Positions 18,420 to 26,090 are shown, counted from the stretch's first letter. The stretch: 47,174 nt of DNA from Pseudonocardia asaccharolytica DSM 44247 = NBRC 16224 (GCF_000423625.1 NZ_AUII01000032.1:1-47174); one strand, 5' to 3'. The notes: a model not told the origin generated them from the sequence alone. Program-made: numbers and translations.

Positions 18420-19637
18420 TCAGCCCGGCAGTCCGTGGAGCCGAACCGGACAATCGGAGCCCTCCGGCGGAACGACGGCGAGCGCCTCGGCCATCGCCAC
18501 CCCGCGCAGCATCGCACTCGCGTGATGGTTGACCGCCGCGAGGCGTCCGTTGTTCTCGGTCCGGATCGGCAGCAATCTGGTCGATGTGGGATGCCGGGGC
18601 AGCGAGCTGTCGGAGACCGCGGGCAGGTCGTCCAGCGCCGCACCGCGCAGTCCGGTGATCGCGGGGACCACGAGGGTGAGGAATCCGACCAGCGCGGCCA
18701 GCGGGTTTCCCGGCAGGCCGATCAGGAGGCGCCCGTCGGGCAGCGCGGCGAGCGCCTGCGGGTGCCCCGGACGACACCGGACCCCATCCACCCACAGCTG
18801 CCCACCGAGCCGGTCGATACAGTCGCGAAGGTGATCGGCGGGCCCGATCGAGGACGAGCCGGAGACAAGGATCACATCCGCCTCGGCCTGGGCCAGCCCC
18901 TCGGCGAGCGCCGTCGTCGAGTCGGGAAGGTAGGTCGTGGCGGTCAGCGTGCCGCCGGCCCAGTCGACAAGGCCGGGCAGCATCGGACCGATCGCGTCGC
19001 GCACCTGGCCGATCGGCGGGATCCCCGCGACGCAGACCTCGTCGCCGGTGACCAGGGCACGCACCCGGGGCTTCGGGTGCACCCGAAGCCGGTCGTGGCC
19101 GGCGGCGGCGGCCAGCCCGAGCAGCTGCGGGCTGACGACGGCGCCGCTGGGTGCGAGCGGCTCACCCGTGCCGCATTCCTCGCCCGCGCGGCGGATATGG
19201 CCGCCCGGCGAGACGGGCCCGGTGAGCTGCCGTCCCTCGCGCACCGCGTTCTCATACGGCAGTACCGCGGTGGTGGCCTCCGGCAGCAGTGCGCCGGTGG
19301 CCACCTCACAGGCCTGGCCGCGGGTCAGCCGCGGCGCCGAGGACGACCCGGCCAGCACCTCCCCCACCACCGTCCACGGGCCCTCGCCGCACACCGCGTA
19401 GCCGTCCATCGCCGAGCGGTCGAAGGAGGGCAGGTCGACCAGCGAGGTCAACGGCTCGGCCAGCGTGGCACCCGATGCTGCGGCCAGCTCCACGTGTACC
19501 GCCGGGAGCGGCCGGGCGGCGGCGTGGGCACGGGCCCGGGCGTCGTCCCAGGACACCGCGCCGACCCGGCGCCCAACGGAAGACGAGGTCGGGGAATCGG
19601 CGTCCGAATCTGCCGGAACGCGCGCGATGGCAGCCAT
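18420..19637 (-). CDS. moeA: Molybdopterin molybdenumtransferase
   Basis: 405 residues. MoeA inserts molybdate into adenylylated molybdopterin. Visible landmarks: PSFDRSAMDGYAV in the N-terminal region, GALLPEATTAVLPYEN, the MPT-binding VTGDEV motif, LVSGSSSIGPADHLRDCIDRL (normally SGGVSxGxxD, here SSSIGPAD), and GLPGNPLAALVGF. The altered SGG motif is worth noting, but the rest is well kept. It serves the molybdoenzyme encoded at 8.9-11.7 kb. It is divergent from tauE across a 314-base region and heads the moeA-sulP unit. N-terminal residues 1-25 are low-complexity; an internal start is possible. Confidence 0.85.
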   Translation of the reverse strand: MAAIARVPADSDADSPTSSSVGRRVGAVSWDDARARAHAAARPLPAVHVELAAASGATLAEPLTSLVDLPSFDRSAMDGYAVCGEGPWTVVGEVLAGSSSAPRLTRGQACEVATGALLPEATTAVLPYENAVREGRQLTGPVSPGGHIRRAGEECGTGEPLAPSGAVVSPQLLGLAAAAGHDRLRVHPKPRVRALVTGDEVCVAGIPPIGQVRDAIGPMLPGLVDWAGGTLTATTYLPDSTTALAEGLAQAEADVILVSGSSSIGPADHLRDCIDRLGGQLWVDGVRCRPGHPQALAALPDGRLLIGLPGNPLAALVGFLTLVVPAITGLRGAALDDLPAVSDSSLPRHPTSTRLLPIRTENNGRLAAVNHHASAMLRGVAMAEALAVVPPEGSDCPVRLHGLPG

Positions 19638-19951
19638 ATCGGGCGCGGCTCAGCGGCCTGGCGGCTGGATCATGGCCGTGCTGACCTGCATGTTTCCACC
19701 TCTGCCCGTCGCGTCCATTGCCCGGACATTGAACCATGCGCAGGCCCCGGTTCGCGACGTCGACCGCGCCGAATCGTCGGCGAAGCAACGATCCGGCCGA
19801 CCCCGCCCGGATGCTCACCGTCTCATTGAGCGGATCTCCCAAAAGACCGTACATTAGGACCGGGCTTGAAGGCGCCGACCGGGTAACCAGGGAGACCAGC
19901 GCATGACCGACGTGCACCAGGACGCCCGCAGCGCTGGGCAGGGCAGGGCAG
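19638..19951. promoter_or_regulatory. Divergent moeA / tauE promoter region
   Basis: Holds a candidate tauE promoter, TTGAGC (19826-19831) and TACATT (19850-19855) with an 18-base spacer. TGCCCGGACA at 19719-19728 resembles the CGGACA motif found before the molybdoenzyme operon and sqr (two mismatches in the ten-base core). Confidence 0.45.
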
Positions 19952-20809
19952 GTGATCGTCGGGGCGGCGGTAGGTCTCGGCCTCGTCGTCGGGATCGTGA
20001 TCGGGGCACTCGGCGGCGGTGGCGGCGTCCTCGCGGTTCCGGTGCTGGTCTACCTCCTCGGGCAGACCGCCCTGGAGGCCACCACCAGCAGCCTGGTGAT
20101 CGTCGGAATCACCGCACTGGTCGGCGCGCTGGCCCGCACCAGGGCGGGACTGGTGCAGTGGCGAACCGGCCTGGGGTTCGGACTGGTCGGAGTCGGCACC
20201 GCCTACCTCGGCACGATGCTCAACGCGCGGCTGTCCCAGCCGGTCCTGCTGCTCGCCTTCGCCGCCCTGATCCTGGTGTGCGCGACCGCGATGCTGGTCA
20301 AGACCCCCGCGGACGGCGGCGCCGAGCCACCGGAGCCGCCAGAGCCGACGGGGCCTGCGGGAGGATCGGAGACGACCCGATCGGCCACCGCCGTCGCGAC
20401 CCGCGCCCCGGCCACCGCGCACAGCTCCCGGCTCGGGACGGCGGCGAAGGCCCTCCTCGCCGGCCTCACCGTCGGGTTCCTCACCGGGTTGCTCGGCGTC
20501 GGCGGCGGTTTCCTCGTCGTCCCCGCCCTGGTCTTCGCGCTCCGGATGCCGATCGCACCGGCCATCGGGACCTCGTTCCTGATCATTGTGATCAACTCTG
20601 TGGCCTCGCTCGGCGCCCGGGCCGACAGCCTCACGCTCGACTGGGAGGTCGTCGCACCGTTCCTGATCGCCGCGATCGTCGCCTGCTTTGCCGGGAAACG
20701 GATCGCCGAACGTCTGCCCGGGCGCGCGCTCGGCCAGGCGTTCGCGGTGCTGCTTCTGCTCGTCGGGGTCTTCGTCGGCGCGCAGAGCCTGCTCTCCCGC
20801 CTGAGCTGA
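19952..20809 (+). CDS. TauE/SafE-family sulfite/sulfonate exporter
   Basis: 285 residues, two repeated four-helix halves: GIVIGALGGGGGVLAVPVLV in the first and GFLTGLLGVGGGFLVVPALV in the second, the duplicated glycine-rich signature of TauE/SafE/TSUP permeases. The halves are linked by a Pro/Glu/Thr-rich loop at about residues 115-150. Family members export sulfite, sulfoacetate or sulfonates or import sulfur compounds. With a sulfite-type molybdoenzyme nearby, sulfite export is the natural inference. GTG 19952 fits because it begins directly at helix 1, with GGGCAGG upstream; the longer overlapping frame starting at 19903 is out of phase. Confidence 0.9.
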   Translation: MIVGAAVGLGLVVGIVIGALGGGGGVLAVPVLVYLLGQTALEATTSSLVIVGITALVGALARTRAGLVQWRTGLGFGLVGVGTAYLGTMLNARLSQPVLLLAFAALILVCATAMLVKTPADGGAEPPEPPEPTGPAGGSETTRSATAVATRAPATAHSSRLGTAAKALLAGLTVGFLTGLLGVGGGFLVVPALVFALRMPIAPAIGTSFLIIVINSVASLGARADSLTLDWEVVAPFLIAAIVACFAGKRIAERLPGRALGQAFAVLLLLVGVFVGAQSLLSRLS

Positions 20810-20848
20810 CCCGCGGATATGGTCGATCGCCGGCGGCGGAGGTGACGG

Positions 20849-21214
20849 ATGCGAGGTCTCGGCGAACTCGAGGCGACGGTCATGGACCTGTTGTGGGCCA
20901 CCGACCGGCCATTACTGGTTCGCGAGGTGCGCGAGACTCTCGAGGCGCACGGCCGACCGCTTGCCTACACCACGGTGATGACCGTCCTCGACAAGCTCCA
21001 CGGCAAGGACTGGGTGCGCCGCGAGCGCGTTGGCCGGGCGTGGGCCTACCGGCCCGCGCACAGCCGCGCGGAGGCCGGGGCCCAGGTGCTGCGCGAGGTG
21101 CTCGACGCCAGCGGCGATCCCGAGCGCGTGCTGCTGCATTTCGCCCGCACCATCAGCCGGCGGGAGTCCGCCCTGCTGCGCCGGGCCCTCGGCGAGCGAC
21201 CGGAGGGCTCGTGA
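20849..21214 (+). CDS. BlaI/MecI-family repressor
   Basis: 121 residues: LGELEATVMDLLWATDRPLLVREV, YTTVMTVLDKLHGKDWVRRER, GRAWAYRPAHSRAEA. This is the winged-helix repressor that is proteolytically inactivated on signal from a BlaR-type membrane sensor. It overlaps the M56 peptidase gene by four bases (GTGA). A 41-base perfect palindrome 1 kb downstream, before the dsbA-like gene, contains TACTA/TAGTA-type half-sites like those BlaI proteins bind and is a likely operator. Confidence 0.92.
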   Translation: MRGLGELEATVMDLLWATDRPLLVREVRETLEAHGRPLAYTTVMTVLDKLHGKDWVRRERVGRAWAYRPAHSRAEAGAQVLREVLDASGDPERVLLHFARTISRRESALLRRALGERPEGS

Positions 21215-22146
21215 CCCTCGGCATCGGACTGATCCTCGGCGCGCCCCTCATCGCCACCCTCGGACCACGATATCTGTGCAGGCTGCTCACCCCTGCGGTG
21301 CAGCCGGGTCTGGCGCTCGCCGCGTGGATCGGGTCCACGGTCGCGATGTGGGCGAGTGCGCTGGCCGGCGCGGCGATCCTGGCCATCCCTGGCGGCACCG
21401 AGGTCGACGGCCTCTTCGGGATGGCCCGCAACTGCCTCAACGCGGCCACCACCGGCGAACCGGTCCCCTGGGCGCAGGTCGTCGCGATCGTCCTCGCGGC
21501 GACCACCGGGATCGCGGTCCTGCGCTGGGCCGTGATCACCGTCCGGCTGGTGCGACGGGACCGGCGCAGGCGAGCCGAGCAGCTGTCCCTGCTGCGGCTC
21601 GTGTGCCGCCGCGAGGACTCCGTGTTCTGGCTCGACGAGGACGCACCGATGGCGTTCAGCATCGGCGGACGAGCGGGCGTCGTCGTCGCCACGACCGCGG
21701 TGGCCCGGCTGACCGGACCGCACCGGGCAGCCATCGTCGCGCACGAGCGCGCGCATCTGCGGGGCAGGCATCATGTGCTGGTGCTGCTGGCCGATGCCAC
21801 CCATCGAGCGCTGCCCATCGCGCCGCTGTGCCGGCAGCTGCCCGCAGTCGTCCGCGTACTGGTGGAGGTGGCCGCGGACGCCGCAGCCGCGCGGGAATGC
21901 GGCGCCGAGACGGTGAGCGACGCGCTGGCCGATGTGGCCGGCGGTGACGCCCCGATGGGAGCGCTGGGCGCCACGAACGAGTCCGTCGCGGATCGGCGGG
22001 CGTGGCTGCGCCGGCAGCGCGGGGTGAGCCGATGGGCCCGTTCCCGCACCGGACTGGCGCTGGCCGCCACCGCCTCGACCGGGCCGCTGGCGGCCTCGGT
22101 CAGCTGCGTCGCAGGGCTCGTCCTGCTCACCTGCCCCACGTTCTGA
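21211..22146 (+). CDS. M56-family membrane metallopeptidase
   Basis: 311 residues with the zinc motif in AAIVAHERAHLRGRHH and membrane helices on both sides (LGIGLILGAPLIATLG; WIGSTVAMWASALAGAAIL; VVAIVLAATTGIAVL; a final ASVSCVAGLVLLTC). It corresponds to the protease half of BlaR1 without the extracellular penicillin-binding sensor, typical of actinobacterial BlaI-M56 pairs (Rv1845c type). It probably cleaves the cognate BlaI in response to an unknown signal. GTG 21211 overlaps the BlaI stop. A much longer open frame upstream in the same phase is GC shadow. Confidence 0.9.
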   Translation: MTLGIGLILGAPLIATLGPRYLCRLLTPAVQPGLALAAWIGSTVAMWASALAGAAILAIPGGTEVDGLFGMARNCLNAATTGEPVPWAQVVAIVLAATTGIAVLRWAVITVRLVRRDRRRRAEQLSLLRLVCRREDSVFWLDEDAPMAFSIGGRAGVVVATTAVARLTGPHRAAIVAHERAHLRGRHHVLVLLADATHRALPIAPLCRQLPAVVRVLVEVAADAAAARECGAETVSDALADVAGGDAPMGALGATNESVADRRAWLRRQRGVSRWARSRTGLALAATASTGPLAASVSCVAGLVLLTCPTF

Positions 22147-22149
22147 TCC

Positions 22150-22190
22150 CCGAACCACTACTACTATGCTACATAGTAGTAGTGGTTCGG
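22150..22190. promoter_or_regulatory. 41-base perfect palindrome, probable BlaI operator
   Basis: CCGAACCACTACTACTATG and its exact reverse complement, 19-base arms with a 3-base loop (22169-22171), directly after the M56 stop and 10 bases before the dsbA-like start. It contains three CTA/TAG steps per arm as in BlaI/MecI dyads. It could also fold in RNA and partially terminate the blaI-M56 message. Confidence 0.7.
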
Positions 22191-22199
22191 AGGATTGTG

Positions 22200-22922
22200 G
22201 TGAACACCAGCAGTGGCATCTCGCGCCGGGAGCGGTGGCTGCTCGTCGCGCTCGTCGTGATCGCGCTGGCCCTGGTCGGCGCGCTGGTCGCGCGTCCGCC
22301 CGGAGGAACGGAAGAGAATCCGCAGACGGCGGCCGCACAGTCCGGAGACCCCGCGCCGCTCGGCCCGCTCGGCGATCTCGCCCAGCGCATCCCCGACGAC
22401 CCGATGGCGCTCGGCCCGGTCGACGCTCCGGTGGCCATCGTCATGTTCAACGACTACCGATGCCCGTTCTGCGCCAAGTTCAGCCGCGACACCGAACCCG
22501 AGCTGGTGAGGCGCTACGTCGAGTCCGGCACCGTCCGCCTTGAGTGGCGCGACCTCGCGATGTTCGGACCGCAGTCGACGACGGCCGCGCAGGCCGGTCG
22601 GGCGGCGGCCGCCCAGGGCCGGTTCTGGGAGTTCAACCGGGCGATCTACGCGGTGGCCCCGGAAACCGGGCATGCCGACCTCACCGACGACGCGCTGGTG
22701 GAGTTCGCCCGCCAGGCCGGAGTCCCCGACCTCGACCGCTTCCGCGCGGAGATGCGAGCGCCGGAGAACGTCCAGGCCGTGCAGGCCGACAGCGCCATGG
22801 CGGCGGCGCTGGGCGTGCCGGCGACGCCGGCCTTCGTGATCAACGGGACGCCGATGCTCGGGGCCCACCCGCTGGACACCTTCGTCGCCGCGATCGAGCG
22901 GGCCGCCGGGGGTGCATCGTGA
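22200..22922 (+). CDS. DsbA-like thioredoxin-fold protein, membrane anchored
   Basis: 240 residues. One N-terminal helix (RRERWLLVALVVIALALVGALVA) anchors the protein outside the membrane, followed by the DsbA/DSBA-like fold: GPVDAPVAIVMFNDYRCPFC with the CPFC active site, and the cis-proline segment VPATPAFVINGTPMLGA. A disulfide oxidoreductase or isomerase acting on secreted proteins. GGAGG (22189-22193), itself overlapping the palindrome's last bases, precedes GTG 22200 by 6 bases, so an occupied operator would control this gene. It overlaps the ccdA-like gene by four bases (GTGA). Confidence 0.9.
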   Translation: MNTSSGISRRERWLLVALVVIALALVGALVARPPGGTEENPQTAAAQSGDPAPLGPLGDLAQRIPDDPMALGPVDAPVAIVMFNDYRCPFCAKFSRDTEPELVRRYVESGTVRLEWRDLAMFGPQSTTAAQAGRAAAAQGRFWEFNRAIYAVAPETGHADLTDDALVEFARQAGVPDLDRFRAEMRAPENVQAVQADSAMAAALGVPATPAFVINGTPMLGAHPLDTFVAAIERAAGGAS

Positions 22923-23782
22923 CCGAGATCGGCCTGCTCGGCGCGTTCCTCGGCGGCCTGCTGTCGCTGCTGAGCCCCTGTTCCGCGCTGCTGCTCCCGT
23001 CCTTCTTCGCGTACGCCTTCGAGCGGCTGGGCACGCTCGTCGCCCGCACCGCGGTGTTCTTCGCCGGCCTGGCCACGATGCTCGTGCCGCTCGGCGCGGG
23101 TGTCGCGCTAGTCGGTGCCCTCCTCACCCAGTACCGGAGCGTGGTCACCACGGCCGGCGGCGTGCTGCTGATCGGCTTCGGCGTGTTGAGCATCCTGGGC
23201 AAGGGCTTCGGCTCCACGGCCGCGGCCCGGGTCTCCGGCAGGCTGCGCATCTCCTCGCCGGCCTCGGTGTTCGCGCTCGGCACGGTCTACGGCCTCGCCG
23301 GGTTCTGCTCCGGCCCGTTGCTGGGCAGCGTGCTGACCGTGGCGGCGGTCGGCGGGGCGCCGGCGTATGGCGCGCTGCTGCTGGCAGCCTACGGTCTGGG
23401 CATGACGGTCCCGCTGTTCGCGCTCGCAATGCTCTGGGACCGCTTCCGGCTCGGCACGCGGTCCTGGCTGCGGGGCAGGCCGCTGCGGATCGGACCGCTG
23501 CACACCCACAGCACCAGCCTCGTCTCGGGCCTGCTCTTCGTGAGCATCGGGATCCTGTTCCTGGTCACCGACGGCACCGCGAACCTCGGCGGCCTCGCGG
23601 GCGTGGACAGCCAGTTCAACCTGCAGGTGTGGGTGCAGCGCGCCGTCTCCGGCCTCTCCGACGTCACGGTATTGCTGACGGTGGTACTGGCCGCGCTGGT
23701 GCTGCTGGTGTGGCGGCTGGTGCGGCGGCGGACCAGCCACGAGCCGGCGGCGGACACCGCCGTGCGCCAGGAGGAGCCGTGA
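22919..23782 (+). CDS. CcdA/DsbD-type transmembrane thiol transporter
   Basis: 287 residues, about six to seven helices. The redox cysteines are visible in helix 1 (SLLSPCSALLLPSFFAY) and helix 4 (YGLAGFCSGPLLGS), the arrangement by which CcdA moves electrons from cytoplasmic thioredoxin to extracytoplasmic partners. The obvious partner is the preceding DsbA-like protein, which it overlaps by GTGA. Helix 4 has FCSGP rather than the usual xCTxP, a modest variation. The C-terminal extension (RRRTSHEPAADTAVRQ) is charged. Confidence 0.88.
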   Translation: MTEIGLLGAFLGGLLSLLSPCSALLLPSFFAYAFERLGTLVARTAVFFAGLATMLVPLGAGVALVGALLTQYRSVVTTAGGVLLIGFGVLSILGKGFGSTAAARVSGRLRISSPASVFALGTVYGLAGFCSGPLLGSVLTVAAVGGAPAYGALLLAAYGLGMTVPLFALAMLWDRFRLGTRSWLRGRPLRIGPLHTHSTSLVSGLLFVSIGILFLVTDGTANLGGLAGVDSQFNLQVWVQRAVSGLSDVTVLLTVVLAALVLLVWRLVRRRTSHEPAADTAVRQEEP

Positions 23783-24255
23783 TGCGCCACTGGCCGGCTC
23801 GGCGCTGGGCGGTTGCCGCGGGCGGGACGATCGTCGCGGCGCTGCTGATCGCCGTCCCGACGGCGGTGCTGCCGACGCCATGGTTCGGCCGTGACCTCCC
23901 GGTCACCTGGTGGAGCTACCCCACGCTGGCGCTGACCGCGATTCTCAGCGGCCTGCTGCTGGCCAGCTACCGGGCCGAACCCGGGCCCGCGGCCCGCCCA
24001 CAGCGGCGGGCCTGGATCGGTGCTGCGCTGTCATGGTTCGCCGTGGGCTGTCCGGTCTGCAACAAGCTCGCGCTGCTCGCCCTCGGCTACACCGGCGCGA
24101 TCACCTGGTTCGCTCCGCTGCAACCGCTGCTCGCGGTGACGTCCGTGGGGCTGCTGTCCTGGGCGCTGTGGGCGCGGCTGCGCGCGGCGCGGTCCTGCCC
24201 GGCGCCGCGGCGCGCCGGCACCACCGACGTCAGCTCGCCTGCGCCCCCTCGATGA
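23782..24255 (+). CDS. Small membrane protein with GCPVCNK motif
   Basis: 157 residues, four predicted helices ([48 protein letters not shown] then [35 protein letters not shown]). The CPVC pair at the membrane edge recalls thiol-redox or metal-handling sites. ATG 23782 overlaps the ccdA-like stop (TGATG), making it the last gene of the redox operon. The role is unknown; a third thiol relay component is the simplest idea. Its 3' end overlaps ectC on the other strand by 26 bases. Confidence 0.8.
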   Translation: MRHWPARRWAVAAGGTIVAALLIAVPTAVLPTPWFGRDLPVTWWSYPTLALTAILSGLLLASYRAEPGPAARPQRRAWIGAALSWFAVGCPVCNKLALLALGYTGAITWFAPLQPLLAVTSVGLLSWALWARLRAARSCPAPRRAGTTDVSSPAPPR

Positions 24256-24631
24256 TCAGCGGGTACACCCCGTTCTCGTCGTGCACCTCACGCCCGGTCA
24301 CCGGCGGATTGAACACGCAGATGGTCCGCAGCTGGGTGCGCGGCCGCAGCTGGTGGTGTTCGTTCCCGTCGAGCACGTAGATCGAACCCGGCCCGAGCTC
24401 GTAGGTGACGTCGTTGTCCTTGTCGTAGAGCTCGCCCTCGCCCTCCACGATGAAGACGGCCTCGATGTGGTTGGCGTACCAGAAGTCGTTGACCGAGCCG
24501 GCGTCGAGCACCGTCTCGTGCACCGAGAAACCCACCCCATCGCCGGCCAGCACGATCCGTTTGCTACGCCAGTTCGGCGTCTTGACGTCGCGCTCGGTGT
24601 CGGTGATCTCCGCAAGCGTCCGGACGATCAT
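24230..24631 (-). CDS. ectC: Orphan L-ectoine synthase (EctC)
   Basis: 133 residues, full family length, cupin fold. It opens [16 protein letters not shown] and keeps the EctC landmarks [32 protein letters not shown] and [20 protein letters not shown], including the iron-ligand Glu/Tyr/His region. EctC cyclises N-gamma-acetyl-diaminobutyrate to ectoine. Neither ectA, ectB nor ectD is in this window; instead it follows sqr on the same strand. GGAGGG lies 6 bases before ATG 24631. It could complete a pathway encoded elsewhere, act on an imported precursor, or have a changed substrate. Confidence 0.92.
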   Translation of the reverse strand: MIVRTLAEITDTERDVKTPNWRSKRIVLAGDGVGFSVHETVLDAGSVNDFWYANHIEAVFIVEGEGELYDKDNDVTYELGPGSIYVLDGNEHHQLRPRTQLRTICVFNPPVTGREVHDENGVYPLIIEGAQAS

Positions 24632-24659
24632 CTACCCTCCCTCTCTTCCACAACGCAAC

Positions 24660-24690
24660 GGCGGGCCCGACCGGGTTGGTCGGGTCCGCC
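24660..24690 (-). terminator. Hairpin between sqr and ectC
   Basis: Arms GGCGGGCCCGACC (24660-24672) and GGTCGGGTCCGCC (24678-24690) pair over 13 bases with one G-U/mismatch. It lies 31 bases past the sqr stop and 28 before ectC. No T-run follows. It may terminate sqr, or partly attenuate read-through into ectC. Confidence 0.6.
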
Positions 24691-24721
24691 GTGCTGTTGT
24701 TCGCCTATGCGGGCGCGCGTC

Positions 24722-25924
24722 CTACGCGCGGCCCTTGAGCATCAGGTTCCAGTACAGGAACGGCAGGCCGTACCGCTTGAGGTACCACATGTCCGTCCGT
24801 TCCTTGACGGTGTTGATCACCGGGATCGACGGCGTCGGCTTCATCGAGTAGTCGAACTCGGCGAGCAGCATCTTGCGCCGCGCGGTGGTCAACGGGCACG
24901 AGGCATAGCCGCCGTAGGACGCCGTCAGCGGCCTCCCGGCCATCGCGGCGACCAGGTTCTCCACCACCACCGGCGCCTGCTTGCGGATCGCGGCCCCGGT
25001 CTTGGAGTTCGGCGACGAGCCGGCATCACCCAGGGAGAAGACGTTCGGGTACCGGGTGTGCTGCATCGTGTGCTTGTCGATCTCGACATAGCCCGCCGGG
25101 TTGTTCGGATCCGCCAGCGGCCCCTTCTTGATCCAGTCCGGGGCACTCTGCGGCGGCACCAGGTGCATGACCGAGTAGGGCAGGGTGTGCGTGGTGTCGT
25201 TCTTCTTGTCCGTGACGGTCACCTCGCGGACGTCCGAGCGAACCTCCGTCACCTCGCTCTCGAAATGCACGGTGATGCCGTAGCGGCGGGCCACACCCAC
25301 CAGCACGTCCGAGAACTCCTTGACCCCGAACATGCCCGGCGTCGGCAGGACCAGGTGGACGTCGATGTTGTGAAGCACGCCCTGCTGCCGCCAGTAGTCC
25401 GCGGCGAGGTAGGCGATCTTCTGCGGTGCGCCCGCGCACTTGATCGGGCCGGCCGGCATGCCGAACACGGCGGTGCCCGACTTCGTATTGCGGATGAAGT
25501 TCCAGGTCGCCGGGGCGAGCTCGTACAGGTAGTTGCTCGAGACGCCGTCCCGGCCGAGGGTCGGCGACAACCCCTTGATCTTCTCCCAGTCCAGCTGGAT
25601 ACCGGGACACACGACGAGGAAGTCGTAGCCGACGACGCTGCCGTCGTCGAGCGTGACCTCACGGTTGTCCGGATCGATCTCGGCGGCCGCCTGCTGGATC
25701 CAGGTCACACCCTTGGGCATGACCGAGGCCTGCGGTCGCGCGCTCTCCTCCACCGGTGCCCGGCCACCACCGACCAGCGTCCACAGCGGCTGGTAGTAGT
25801 GCGTAGTAGCCGGGTCGACCACGGCCACGTCCGCCACGTTCTGGCGTACCAACCGGGCGGCAACCGAGATACCCGCGCTACCACCACCCACAATGACGAT
25901 CTTGTGATGTCTCCGCGCCGCCAC
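24722..25924 (-). CDS. sqr: Sulfide:quinone oxidoreductase, type II (SQOR/HMT2-like)
   Basis: 400 residues. The N-terminal FAD fold is IVIVGGGSAGISVAARL; the active cysteines are C163 (GPIKCAGAPQKIAYLA) and C343 (GYASCPLTTARRKMLLAEF), matching the two catalytic cysteines of mitochondrial-type SQR. The C-terminus ERTDMWYLKRYGLPFLYWNL with MLKGRA is the membrane-binding tail of this type. It oxidises sulfide to sulfane sulfur and reduces quinone at the inner membrane. GTG 25924 has AAGGAGG 9 bases upstream. Its promoter carries the 13-base motif shared with the molybdoenzyme operon. The electrons would feed the oxidase of which CtaD is part. Confidence 0.93.
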   Translation of the reverse strand: MAARRHHKIVIVGGGSAGISVAARLVRQNVADVAVVDPATTHYYQPLWTLVGGGRAPVEESARPQASVMPKGVTWIQQAAAEIDPDNREVTLDDGSVVGYDFLVVCPGIQLDWEKIKGLSPTLGRDGVSSNYLYELAPATWNFIRNTKSGTAVFGMPAGPIKCAGAPQKIAYLAADYWRQQGVLHNIDVHLVLPTPGMFGVKEFSDVLVGVARRYGITVHFESEVTEVRSDVREVTVTDKKNDTTHTLPYSVMHLVPPQSAPDWIKKGPLADPNNPAGYVEIDKHTMQHTRYPNVFSLGDAGSSPNSKTGAAIRKQAPVVVENLVAAMAGRPLTASYGGYASCPLTTARRKMLLAEFDYSMKPTPSIPVINTVKERTDMWYLKRYGLPFLYWNLMLKGRA

Positions 25925-25956
25925 TCGGACGCACCTCCTTCATGATGGGACAACAA

Positions 25957-25969
25957 TGTCCGAACATCC
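25957..25969 (-). promoter_or_regulatory. Candidate operator upstream of sqr
   Basis: GGATGTTCGGACA on the minus strand, 33 bases before the sqr start, identical to 7336-7348. Flanks differ (AAGTT before, TTGTTGT after), so the match is a discrete element and not a duplicated promoter. Confidence 0.55.
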
Positions 25970-26090
25970 AACTTAGAGCCGTGGCGTAGCACACACAAGC
26001 CCCGAAAGTGGCACCCTCCGGTAGCCCGGTCGCCCGGAATAAGGACAACTCCCCGTCATCCGGGTGAACGACGACGAAAAAGAATGAGTG

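Noticed and set aside
19903..22146. 747-codon frame covering tauE, blaI and the M56 peptidase gene
   Set aside because: Only its last 311 codons, from GTG 21211, resemble a protein family. The upstream part overlaps tauE and blaI in other frames.
20849..22146. BlaI-M56 pair as a beta-lactamase regulator
   Set aside because: No beta-lactamase or penicillin-binding protein gene is nearby and the M56 protein lacks a penicillin-sensing domain; the adjacent targets are thiol-redox genes.
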